From: Argentina anserina
Lineage: Eukaryota; Streptophyta; Magnoliopsida; Rosales; Rosaceae
Length of the DNA stretch: 64,000 nucleotides
Assembly (NCBI RefSeq): GCF_933775445.1
Contig: NW_026089433.1
Coordinates: 305,190 to 369,189 of the forward strand
Reading direction: 5' to 3'
Shown: positions 51,227-64,000 of the stretch, one piece after another
Layout: each line of letters opens with the position of its first letter
How positions within the stretch are numbered: position 1 is the stretch's first letter
The notes under the pieces: generated by a model
Told to the model about the DNA's origin: nothing
Database searches by the model: none
The model's input: the letters and a program-made list of their open reading frames with translations, nothing else
Position numbers and translations under genes: made by a program

Positions 51227-54200
51227 CAGAAAGCCTTACAGAAAGATACTCAAACGAGAAATGAAAAGATACACAATTGGAATAGTAAAGATACGCAAAC
51301 GATGTAAAGATACTCAGTTTGAAAGAAACACACTCCCACACTTGCAAAACTCTCAAATACAATAGAAACTCGCATCAGAATCCTTACATAAAGATACTCA
51401 AACGAGAAATGAAAAGACACACAATTGGAATAGTAAAGATACGCAAACGATGTAAAGATACACAATTGGAATAGTAAAGATACGCAAACGATGTAAAGAT
51501 ACTCAGTTTGAAAGAAACACACTCCCACACTTGCAAAACTCTCAAATTCAATAGAAACTCGCATCAAAAAGCCTTACAGAAAGATACTCAAACGAGAAAT
51601 GAAAAGATACACAATTGGAATAGTAAAGATACGCAAACGATGTAAAGATACTCAGTTTGAAAGAAACACACTCCCACACTTGCAAAACTCTCAAATACAA
51701 TAGAAACTCGCATCAGAATCCTTACATAAAGATACTCAAACGAGAAATGAAAAGACACACAATTGGAATAGTAAAGATACGCAAACGATGTAAAGATACA
51801 CAATTGGAATAGTAAAGATACGAAAACGATGTAAAGATACTCAGTTTGAAAGAAACACACTCCCACACTTGCAAAACTCTCAAATTCAATAGAAACTCGC
51901 ATCAGAAAGCCTTACAGAAAGATACTCAAACGAGAAATGAAAAGATACACAATTGGAATAGTAAAGATACGCAAACGATGTAAAGATACTCAGTTTGAAA
52001 GAAACACACTCCCACACTTGCAAAACTCTCAAATACAATAGAAACTCGCATCAGAAGCCTTACAGAAAGATACTCAAACGAGAAATGAAAAGATACACAA
52101 TTGGAATAGTAAAGATACGCAAACGATGTAAAGATACTCAGTTTGAAAGAAACACACTCCCACACTTGCAAAACTCTCAAATACAATAGAAACTCGCATC
52201 AGAAGCCTTACAGAAAGATACTCAAACGAGAAATGAAAAGATACACAATTGGAATAGTAAAGATACGCAAACGATGTAAAGATACTCAGTTTGAAAGAAA
52301 CACACTCCCACACTTGCAAAACTCTCAAATACAATAGAAACTCGCATCAGAAGCCTTACATCAAGATACTCAAACGAGAAATGAAAAGACACACAATTGG
52401 AATAGTAAAGATACGCAAACGATGTAAAGATACACAATTGGAATAGTAAAGATACGCAAACGATGTAAAGATACTCAGTTTGAAAGAAACACACTCCCAC
52501 ACTTGCAAAACTCTCAAATTCAATAGAAACTCGCATCAGAAAGCCTTACAGAAAGATACTCAAACGAGAAATGAAAAGATACACAATTGGAATAGTAAAG
52601 ATACGCAAACGATGTAAAGATACTCAGTTTGAAAGAAACACACTCCCACACTTGCAAAACTCTCAAATACAATAGAAACTCGCATCAGAAGCCTTACAGA
52701 AAGAGGCTCAAACGAGAAATGAAAAGATACACAATTGGAATAGTAAAGATACGCAAACGATGTAAAGATAATCAGTTTGAAAGAAACACTCTCGCACACT
52801 TGCAAAACTCTCAAATTCAATAGAAACTCGCATCAGAAGCCTTACATAAAGATACTCAAACGAGAAATGAAAAGACACACAATTGGAATAGTAAAGATAC
52901 GCAAACGATGTAAAGATACTCAGTTTGAAAGAAACACACTCCCACACTTGCAAAACTCTCAAATTCAATAGAAACTCGCATCAAAAAGCCTTACAGAAAG
53001 ATACTCAAACGAGAATTGAAAAGATACACAATTGGAATAGTAAAGATACGCAAACGATGTAAAGATACTCAATTTGAAAGAAACACACTCCCACACTTGC
53101 AAAACTCTCAAATACAATAGAAACTCGCATCAGAAGCCTTACAGAAAGAGGCTCAAACGAGAAATGAAAAGATACACAATTGGAATAGTAAAGATACGCA
53201 AACGATGTAAAGATAATCAGTTTGAAAGAAACACACTCCCACACTTGCAAAACTCTCAAATACAATAGAAACTCGCATCAGAAGCCTTACAGAAAGAGGC
53301 TCAAACGAGAAATGAAAAGATACACAATTGGAATAGTAAAGATACGCAAACGATGTAAAGATAATCAGTTTGAAAGAAACACTCTCGCACACTTGCAAAA
53401 CTCTCAAATACAATAGAAACTCGCATCAGAAGCCTTACATAAAGATACTCAAACGAGAAATGAAAAGACACACAATTGGAATAGTAAAGATACGCAAACG
53501 ATGTAAAGATACTCAGTTTGAAAGAAACACACTCCCACACTTGCAAAACTCTCAAATTCAATAGAAACTCGCATCAAAAAGCCTTACAGAAAGATACTCA
53601 AACGAGAATTGAAAAGATACACAATTGGAATAGTAAAGATACGCAAACGATGTAAAGATACTCAGTTTGAAAGAAACACACTCCCACACTTGCAAAACTC
53701 TCAAATACAATAGAAACTCGCATCAGAAGCCTTACAGAAAGATACTCAAACGAGAAATGAAAAGATACACAATTGGAATAGTAAAGATACGAAAACGATG
53801 TGAAGATACACAATTGGAATAGTAAAGATACGCAAACGATGTAAAGATACTCAGTTTGAAAGAAATGCACTCCCCACACTTGCAAAACTCTCAAATTCAA
53901 TAGAAACTCGCATCAGAAAGCCTTACAGAAAGATACTCAAACGAGAAATGAAAAGATACACAATTGGAATAGTAAAGATACGCAAACGATGTAAAGATAC
54001 TCAGTTTGAAAGAAACACACTCCGACACTTGCAAAACTCTCAAATACAATAGAAACTCGCATAAGAAGCCTTACAGAAAGATACTCAAACGAGAAATGAA
54101 AAGACACACAATTGGAATAGTAAAGATACGCAAACGATGTAAAGATACACAATTGGAATAGTAAAGATACGCAAACGATGTAAAGATACTCAGTTTGAAA

Positions 54201-54402
54201 GAAACACACTCCCACACTTGCAAAACTCTCAAATTCAATAGAAACTCGCATCAGAAAGCCTTACAGAAAGATACTCAAACGAGATATGAAAAGATACACA
54301 ATTGGAATAGTAAAGATACGCAAACGATGTAAAGATACTCAGTTTGAAAGAAACACACTCCCACACTTGCAAAACTCTCAAATACAATAGAAACTCGCAT
54401 CA

Positions 54403-56509
54403 GAAGCCTTACAGAAAGATACTCAAACGAGAAATGAAAAGATACACAATTGGAATAGTAAAGATACGCAAACGATGTAAAGATACTCAGTTTGAAAGAA
54501 ACACACTCCCACACTTGCAAAACTCTCAAATACAATAGAAACTCGCATCAGAAGCCTTACAGAAAGATACTCAAACGAGAAATGAAAAGATACACAATTG
54601 GAATAGTAAAGATACGCAAACGATGTAAAGATACTCAGTTTGAAAGAAACACACTCCCACACTTGCAAAACTCTCAAATACAATAGAAACTCGCATCAGA
54701 AGCCTTACAGAAAGATACTCAAACGAGAAATGAAAAGATACACAATTGGAATAGTAAAGATACGCAAACGATGTAAAGATACTCAGTTTGAAAGAAACAC
54801 ACTCCCACACTTGCAAAACTCTCAAATACAATAGAAACTCGCATCAGAAGCCTTACATCAAGATACTCAAACGAGAAATGAAAAGACACACAATTGGAAT
54901 AGTAAAGATACGCAAACGATGTAAAGATACACAATTAGAATAGTAAAGATACGCAAACGATGTAAAGATACTCAGTTTGAAAGAAACACACTCCCACACT
55001 TGCAAAACTCTCAAATTCAATAGAAACTCGCATCAAAAAGCCTTACAGAAAGATACTCAAACGAGAAATGAAAAGATACACAATTGGAATAGTAAAGATA
55101 CGCAAACGATGTAAAGATACTCAGTTTGAAAGAAACACACTCCCACACTTGCAAAACTCTCAAATACAATAGAAACTCGCATCAGAATCCTTACATAAAG
55201 ATACTCAAACGAGAAATGAAAAGACACACAATTGGAATAGTAAAGATACGCAAACGATGTAAAGATACACAATTGGAATAGTAAAGATACGCAAACGATG
55301 TAAAGATACTCAGTTTGAAAGAAACACACTCCCACACTTGCAAAACTCTCAAATTCAATAGAAACTCGCATCAGAAAGCCTTACAGAAAGATACTCAAAC
55401 GAGAAATGAAAAGATACACAATTGGAATAGTAAAGATACGCAAACGATGTAAAGATACTCAGTTTGAAAGAAACACACTCCCACACTTGCAAAACTCTCA
55501 AATACAATAGAAACTCGCATCAGAAGCCTTACAGAAAGATACTCAAACGAGAAATGAAAAGATACACAATTGGAATAGTAAAGATACGCAAACGATGTAA
55601 AGATACTCAGTTTGAAAGAAACACACTCTCACACTTGCAAAACTCTCAAATACAATAGAAACTCGCATCAGAAGCCTTACAGAAATATACTCAAACGAGA
55701 AATGAAAAGATACACAATTGGAATAGTAAAGATACGCAAACGATGTAAAGATACTCAGTTTGAAAGAAACACACTCCGACACTTGCAAAACTCTCAAATA
55801 CAATAGAAACTCGCATAAGAAGCCTTACAGAAAGATACTCAAACGAGAAATGAAAAGACACACAATTGGAATAGTAAAGATACGCAAACGATGTAAAGAT
55901 ACACAATTGGAATAGTAAAGATACGCAAACGATGTAAAGATACTCAGTTTGAAAGAAACACACTCCCACACTTGCAAAACTCTCAAATTCAATAGAAACT
56001 CGCATCAGAAAGCCTTACAGAAAGATACTCAAACGAGAAATGAAAAGATACACAATTGGAATAGTAAAGATACGCAAACGATGTAAAGATACTCAGTTTG
56101 AAAGAAACACACTCCCACACTTGCAAAACTCTCAAATACAATAGAAACTCGCATCAGAAGCCTTACATCAAGATACTCAAACGAGAAATGAAAAGACACA
56201 CAATTGGAATAGTAAAGATACGCAAACGATGTAAAGATACACAATTGGAATAGTAAAGATACGCAAACGATGTAAAGATACTCAGTTTGAAAGAAACACA
56301 CTCCCACACTTGCAAAACTCTCAAATTCAATAGAAACTCGCATCAGAAAGCCTTACAGAAAGATACTCAAACGAGAAATGAAAAGATACACAATTGGAAT
56401 AGTAAAGATACGCAAACGATGTAAAGATACTCAGTTTGAAAGAAACACACTCCCACACTTGCAAAACTCTCAAATACAATAGAAACTCGCATCAGAAGCC
56501 TTACAGAAA
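54403..56509. repeat. ~2.1-kb block repeated at +2,959 bp
   Basis: Corresponds to about 57362-59468. Shared rare variants include CACAATTAGAATAG, CACACTCTCACAC followed by GAAATATACTC, and CTCCGACAC. A difference at about 55226/58185 (GACACAC against GATACAC) separates the copies. Confidence 0.75.
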
Positions 56510-58730
56510 GATACTCAAACGAGAAATGAAAAGATACACAATTGGAATAGTAAAGATACGAAAACGATGTGAAGATACACAATTGGAATAGTAAAGATAC
56601 GCAAACGATGTAAAGATACTCAGTTTGAAAGAAATGCACTCCCCACACTTGCAAAACTCTCAAATTCAATAGAAACTCGCATCAGAAAGCCTTACAGAAA
56701 GATACTCAAACGAGAAATGAAAAGATACACAATTGGAATAGTAAAGATACGCAAACGATGTAAAGATACTCAGTTTGAAAGAAACACACTCCGACACTTG
56801 CAAAACTCTCAAATACAATAGAAACTCGCATAAGAAGCCTTACAGAAAGATACTCAAACGAGAAATGAAAAGACACACAATTGGAATAGTAAAGATACGC
56901 AAACGATGTAAAGATACACAATTGGAATAGTAAAGATACGCAAACGATGTAAAGATACTCAGTTTGAAAGAAACACACTCCCACACTTGCAAAACTCTCA
57001 AATTCAATAGAAACTCGCATCAGAAAGCCTTACAGAAAGATACTCAAACGAGAAATGAAAAGATACACAATTGGAATAGTAAAGATACGCAAACGATGTA
57101 AAGATACTCAGTTTGAAAGAAACACACTCCCACACTTGCAAAACTCTCAAATACAATAGAAACTCGCATCAGAATCCTTACATAAAGATACTCAAACGAG
57201 AAATGAAAAGATACACAATTGGAATAGTAAAGATACGCAAACGATGTAAAGATACACAATTGGAATAGTAAAGATACGCAAACGATGTAAAGATACTCAG
57301 TTTGAAAGAAACACACTCCCACACTTGCAAAACTCTCAAATTCAATAGAAACTCGCATCAGAAAGCCTTACAGAAAGATACTCAAACGAGAAATGAAAAG
57401 ATACACAATTGGAATAGTAAAGATACGCAAACGATGTAAAGATACTCAGTTTGAAAGAAACACACTCCCACACTTGCAAAACTCTCAAATACAATAGAAA
57501 CTCGCATCAGAAGCCTTACAGAAAGATACTCAAACGAGAAATGAAAAGATACACAATTGGAATAGTAAAGATACGCAAACGATGTAAAGATACTCAGTTT
57601 GAAAGAAACACACTCCCACACTTGCAAAACTCTCAAATACAATAGAAACTCGCATCAGAAGCCTTACAGAAAGATACTCAAACGAGAAATGAAAAGATAC
57701 ACAATTGGAATAGTAAAGATACGCAAACGATGTAAAGATACTCAGTTTGAAAGAAACACACTCCCACACTTGCAAAACTCTCAAATACAATAGAAACTCG
57801 CATCAGAAGCCTTACATCAAGATACTCAAACGAGAAATGAAAAGACACACAATTGGAATAGTAAAGATACGCAAACGATGTAAAGATACACAATTAGAAT
57901 AGTAAAGATACGCAAACGATGTAAAGATACTCAGTTTGAAAGAAACACACTCCCACACTTGCAAAACTCTCAAATTCAATAGAAACTCGCATCAAAAAGC
58001 CTTACAGAAAGATACTCAAACGAGAAATGAAAAGATACACAATTGGAATAGTAAAGATACGCAAACGATGTAAAGATACTCAGTTTGAAAGAAACACACT
58101 CCCACACTTGCAAAACTCTCAAATACAATAGAAACTCGCATCAGAATCCTTACATAAAGATACTCAAACGAGAAATGAAAAGATACACAATTGGAATAGT
58201 AAAGATACGCAAACGATGTAAAGATACACAATTGGAATAGTAAAGATACGCAAACGATGTAAAGATACTCAGTTTGAAAGAAACACACTCCCACACTTGC
58301 AAAACTCTCAAATTCAATAGAAACTCGCATCAGAAAGCCTTACAGAAAGATACTCAAACGAGAAATGAAAAGATACACAATTGGAATAGTAAAGATACGC
58401 AAACGATGTAAAGATACTCAGTTTGAAAGAAACACACTCCCACACTTGCAAAACTCTCAAATACAATAGAAACTCGCATCAGAAGCCTTACAGAAAGATA
58501 CTCAAACGAGAAATGAAAAGATACACAATTGGAATAGTAAAGATACGCAAACGATGTAAAGATACTCAGTTTGAAAGAAACACACTCTCACACTTGCAAA
58601 ACTCTCAAATACAATAGAAACTCGCATCAGAAGCCTTACAGAAATATACTCAAACGAGAAATGAAAAGATACACAATTGGAATAGTAAAGATACGCAAAC
58701 GATGTAAAGATACTCAGTTTGAAAGAAACA
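56410..58730. repeat. ~2.3-kb block repeated at +3,255 bp
   Basis: Corresponds to about 59665-61985, partly overlapping the previous duplication, so 54.4-62 kb holds three staggered versions of one larger block. Copies differ at a few bases such as GAAAGATACACAC at about 61683 and CTCCGACAC against CTCCCACAC at the right end. Confidence 0.75.
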
Positions 58731-61700
58731 CACTCCGACACTTGCAAAACTCTCAAATACAATAGAAACTCGCATAAGAAGCCTTACAGAAAGATACTCA
58801 AACGAGAAATGAAAAGACACACAATTGGAATAGTAAAGATACGCAAACGATGTAAAGATACACAATTGGAATAGTAAAGATACGCAAACGATGTAAAGAT
58901 ACTCAGTTTGAAAGAAACACACTCCCACACTTGCAAAACTCTCAAATTCAATAGAAACTCGCATCAGAAAGCCTTACAGAAAGATACTCAAACGAGAAAT
59001 GAAAAGATACACAATTGGAATAGTAAAGATACGCAAACGATGTAAAGATACTCAGTTTGAAAGAAACACACTCCCACACTTGCAAAACTCTCAAATACAA
59101 TAGAAACTCGCATCAGAAGCCTTACATCAAGATACTCAAACGAGAAATGAAAAGACACACAATTGGAATAGTAAAGATACGCAAACGATGTAAAGATACA
59201 CAATTGGAATAGTAAAGATACGCAAACGATGTAAAGATACTCAGTTTGAAAGAAACACACTCCCACACTTGCAAAACTCTCAAATTCAATAGAAACTCGC
59301 ATCAGAAAGCCTTACAGAAAGATACTCAAACGAGAAATGAAAAGATACACAATTGGAATAGTAAAGATACGCAAACGATGTAAAGATACTCAGTTTGAAA
59401 GAAACACACTCCCACACTTGCAAAACTCTCAAATACAATAGAAACTCGCATCAGAAGCCTTACAGAAAGAGGCTCAAACGAGAAATGAAAAGATACACAA
59501 TTGGAATAGTAAAGATACGCAAACGATGTAAAGATAATCAGTTTGAAAGAAACACTCTCGCACACTTGCAAAACTCTCAAATTCAATAGAAACTCGCATC
59601 AGAAGCCTTACATAAAGATACTCAAACGAGAAATGAAAAGATACACAATTGGAATAGTAAAGGTACGCAAACGATGTAAAGATACTCAGTTTGAAAGAAA
59701 CACACTCCCACACTTGCAAAACTCTCAAATACAATAGAAACTCGCATCAGAAGCCTTACAGAAAGATACTCAAACGAGAAATGAAAAGATACACAATTGG
59801 AATAGTAAAGATACGAAAACGATGTGAAGATACACAATTGGAATAGTAAAGATACGCAAACGATGTAAAGATACTCAGTTTGAAAGAAATACACTCCCCA
59901 CACTTGCAAAACTCTCAAATTCAATAGAAACTCGCATCAGAAAGCCTTACAGAAAGATACTCAAACGAGAAATGAAAAGATACACAATTGGAATAGTAAA
60001 GATACGCAAACGATGTAAAGATACTCAGTTTGAAAGAAACACACTCCGACACTTGCAAAACTCTCAAATACAATAGAAACTCGCATAAGAAGCCTTACAG
60101 AAAGATACTCAAACGAGAAATGAAAAGACACACAATTGGAATAGTAAAGATACGCAAACGATGTAAAGATACACAATTGGAATAGTAAAGATACGCAAAC
60201 GATGTAAAGATACTCAGTTTGAAAGAAACACACTCCCACACTTGCAAAACTCTCAAATTCAATAGAAACTCGCATCAGAAAGCCTTACAGAAAGATACTC
60301 AAACGAGAAATGAAAAGATACACAATTGGAATAGTAAAGATACGCAAACGATGTAAAGATACTCAGTTTGAAAGAAACACACTCCCACACTTGCAAAACT
60401 CTCAAATACAATAGAAACTCGCATCAGAATCCTTACATAAAGATACTCAAACGAGAAATGAAAAGACACACAATTGGAATAGTAAAGATACGCAAACGAT
60501 GTAAAGATACACAATTGGAATAGTAAAGATACGCAAACGATGTAAAGATACTCAGTTTGAAAGAAACACACTCCCACACTTGCAAAACTCTCAAATTCAA
60601 TAGAAACTCGCATCAGAAAGCCTTACAGAAAGATACTCAAACGAGAAATGAAAAGATACACAATTGGAATAGTAAAGATACGCAAACGATGTAAAGATAC
60701 TCAGTTTGAAAGAAACACACTCCCACACTTGCAAAACTCTCAAATACAATAGAAACTCGCATCAGAAGCCTTACAGAAAGATACTCAAACGAGAAATGAA
60801 AAGATACACAATTGGAATAGTAAAGATACGCAAACGATGTAAAGATACTCAGTTTGAAAGAAACACACTCCCACACTTGCAAAACTCTCAAATACAATAG
60901 AAACTCGCATCAGAAGCCTTACAGAAAGATACTCAAACGAGAAATGAAAAGATACACAATTGGAATAGTAAAGATACGCAAACGATGTAAAGATACTCAG
61001 TTTGAAAGAAACACACTCCCACACTTGCAAAACTCTCAAATACAATAGAAACTCGCATCAGAAGCCTTACATCAAGATACTCAAACGAGAAATGAAAAGA
61101 CACACAATTGGAATAGTAAAGATACGCAAACGATGTAAAGATACACAATTAGAATAGTAAAGATACGCAAACGATGTAAAGATACTCAGTTTGAAAGAAA
61201 CACACTCCCACACTTGCAAAACTCTCAAATTCAATAGAAACTCGCATCAAAAAGCCTTACAGAAAGATACTCAAACGAGAAATGAAAAGATACACAATTG
61301 GAATAGTAAAGATACGCAAACGATGTAAAGATACTCAGTTTGAAAGAAACACACTCCCACACTTGCAAAACTCTCAAATACAATAGAAACTCGCATCAGA
61401 ATCCTTACATAAAGATACTCAAACGAGAAATGAAAAGACACACAATTGGAATAGTAAAGATACGCAAACGATGTAAAGATACACAATTGGAATAGTAAAG
61501 ATACGCAAACGATGTAAAGATACTCAGTTTGAAAGAAACACACTCCCACACTTGCAAAACTCTCAAATTCAATAGAAACTCGCATCAGAAAGCCTTACAG
61601 AAAGATACTCAAACGAGAAATGAAAAGATACACAATTGGAATAGTAAAGATACGCAAACGATGTAAAGATACTCAGTTTGAAAGATACACACTCCCACAC

Positions 61701-64000
61701 TTGCAAAACTCTCAAATACAATAGAAACTCGCATCAGAAGCCTTACAGAAAGATACTCAAACGAGAAATGAAAAGATACACAATTGGAATAGTAAAGATA
61801 CGCAAACGATGTAAAGATACTCAGTTTGAAAGAAACACACTCTCACACTTGCAAAACTCTCAAATACAATAGAAACTCGCATCAGAAGCCTTACAGAAAT
61901 ATACTCAAACGAGAAATGAAAAGATACACAATTGGAATAGTAAAGATACGCAAACGATGTAAAGATACTCAGTTTGAAAGAAACACACTCCCACACTTGC
62001 AAAACTCTCAAATACAATAGAAACTCGCATCAGAAGCCTTACATCAAGATACTCAAACGAGAAATGAAAAGACACACAATTGGAATAGTAAAGATACGCA
62101 AACGATGTAAAGATACACAATTGGAATAGTAAAGATACGCAAACGATGTAAAGATACTCAGTTTGAAAGAAACACACTCCCACACTTGCAAAACTCTCAA
62201 ATTCAATAGAAACTCGCATCAGAAAGCCTTACAGAAAGATACTCAAACGAGAAATGAAAAGATACACAATTGGAATAGTAAAGATACGCAAACGATGTAA
62301 AGATACTCAGTTTGAAAGAAACACACTCCCACACTTGCAAAACTCTCAAATACAATAGAAACTCGCATCAGAAGCCTTACAGAAAGAGGCTCAAACGAGA
62401 AATGAAAAGATACACAATTGGAATAGTAAAGATACGCAAACGATGTAAAGATAATCAGTTTGAAAGAAACACTCTCGCACACTTGCAAAACTCTCAAATT
62501 CAATAGAAACTCGCATCAGAAGCCTTACATAAAGATACTCAAACGAGAAATGAAAAGACACACAATTGGAATAGTAAAGATACGCAAACGATGTAAAGAT
62601 ACTCAGTTTGAAAGAAACACACTCCCACACTTGCAAAACTCTCAAATTCAATAGAAACTCGCATCAAAAAGCCTTACAGAAAGATACTCAAACGAGAAAT
62701 GAAAAGATACACAATTGGAATAGTAAAGATACGCAAACGATGTAAAGATACTCAGTTTGAAAGAAACACACTCCCACACTTGCAAAACTCTCAAATACAA
62801 TAGAAACTCGCATCAGAAGCCTTACAGAAAGATACTCAAACGAGAAATGAAAAGATACACAATTGGAATAGTAAAGATACGAAAACGATGTGAAGATACA
62901 CAATTGGAATAGTAAAGATACGCAAACGATGTAAAGATACTCAGTTTGAAAGAAATACACTCCCCACACTTGCAAAACTCTCAAATTCAATAGAAACTCG
63001 CATCAGAAAGCCTTACAGAAAGATACTCAAACGAGAAATGAAAAGATACACAATTGGAATAGTAAAGATACGCAAACGATGTAAAGATACTCAGTTTGAA
63101 AGAAACACACTCCGACACTTGCAAAACTCTCAAATACAATAGAAACTCGCATAAGAAGCCTTACAGAAAGATACTCAAACGAGAAATGAAAAGACACACA
63201 ATTGGAATAGTAAAGATACGCAAACGATGTAAAGATACACAATTGGAATAGTAAAGATACGCAAACGATGTAAAGATACTCAGTTTGAAAGAAACACACT
63301 CCCACACTTGCAAAACTCTCAAATTCAATAGAAACTCGCATCAAAAAGCCTTACAGAAAGATACTCAAACGAGAAATGAAAAGATACACAATTGGAATAG
63401 TAAAGATACGCAAACGATGTAAAGATACTCAGTTTGAAAGAAACACACTCCCACACTTGCAAAACTCTCAAATACAATAGAAACTCGCATCAGAAGCCTT
63501 ACATAAAGATACTAAAACGAGAAATGAAAAGACACACAATTGGAATAGTAAAGATACGCAAACGATGTAAAGATACACAATTGGAATAGTAAAGATACGC
63601 AAACGATGTAAAGATACTCAGTTTGAAAGAAACACACTCCCACACTTGCAAAACTCTCAAATTCAATAGAAACTCGCATCAGAAAGCCTTACAGAAAGAT
63701 ACTCAAACGAGAAATGAAAAGATACACAATTGGAATAGTAAAGATACGCAAACGACGTAAAGATACTCAGTTTGAAAGAAACACACTCCCACACTTGCAA
63801 AACTCTCAAATACAATAGAAACTCGCATCAGAAGCCTTACAGAAAGAGACTCAAACGAGAAATGAAAAGATACACAATTGGAATAGTAAAGATACGCAAA
63901 CGATGTAAAGATACACAATTGGAATAGTAAAGATACGCAAACGATGTAAAGATACTCAGTTTGAAAGAAACACACTCCCACACTTGCAAAACTCTCAAAT

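Larger units (their letters stand above)
30115..64000. repeat. Satellite array, right block (338-bp dimer higher-order repeats)
   Basis: Uninterrupted to the right edge, about 200 monomers. Short (148 bp, ATACAATAG) and long (190 bp, ATTCAATAG with the extra A in CAGAAAGCC) forms often alternate, giving a 338-bp dimer; runs of three 148-bp monomers also recur. Long units frequently carry CATAAAGATAC or CATCAAGATAC with GACACACAATTGG, which marks them as a subfamily. Diagnostic variants recur in linked order over kilobases, showing block-wise amplification. No gene, RNA or mobile element interrupts it. All 60-105 aa frames follow the repeat period. Confidence 0.97.

Noticed and set aside
2806..64000. 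Many 60-357 aa open frames on both strands across the array
   Set aside because: They repeat with the 148/189/338-bp period, overlap on both strands, and stop wherever a 148-bp monomer shifts the frame. No start context, domain or codon signal supports translation.
30115..64000. CRISPR-like array
   Set aside because: Units are 148-190 bp and similar along their whole length; there are no unique spacers, no cas genes, and the context is a plant nuclear genome.

Overview
The window is non-genic, heterochromatin-like DNA from a flowering plant. I found no protein-coding gene. The plant assignment rests on LTR retrotransposons with a primer-binding site complementary to the 3' end of plant tRNA-Asp (TGGCGCCGTTGCCGGGGA), as in Athila-type Ty3/gypsy elements, and on very large A-rich tandem arrays with nucleosome-sized monomers. 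I cannot name the species.

Layout. Positions 1-2805 are part of an Athila-like element on the minus strand (element A): non-coding 5' leader, PBS (921-938) and a 1,864-bp LTR (942-2805). A satellite array starts at the first base beyond that LTR. It fills 2806-13885, 20443-21951 and 30115-64000, about 46.5 kb and roughly 270 monomers. The basic monomer is 148 bp; a second form of 189-190 bp carries one more copy of a 41-bp subrepeat. The left array is a loose mix of both forms. The right array is dominated by a 148+190 = 338-bp dimer and by large near-identical block duplications (about 2.1, 4.0, 2.96 and 3.26 kb shifts). The left array holds a further tandem duplication of 4,023 bp.

Two related non-autonomous LTR elements with no gag or pol lie in the satellite, 1.5 kb apart and head to head. 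Element 1 (minus, 13886-20442) has 2,169-bp LTRs and a perfect 5-bp target duplication, GATGT. Element 2 (plus, 21952-30114) has 2,257-bp LTRs that differ at about four sites and carries an extra copy of exactly the 18-nt PBS after its 3' LTR.

Main interpretation. The array touches LTR A exactly where a polypurine tract (PPT) belongs. Every monomer carries that PPT-like motif, which matches the PPT of elements 1 and 2. The simplest reading is that the satellite grew out of the 3' untranslated region of an Athila-like retrotransposon, spread by segmental duplication, and was later invaded by related elements. The many 60-350 aa open frames in the array are by-products of the repeat; 189 bp is exactly 63 codons.
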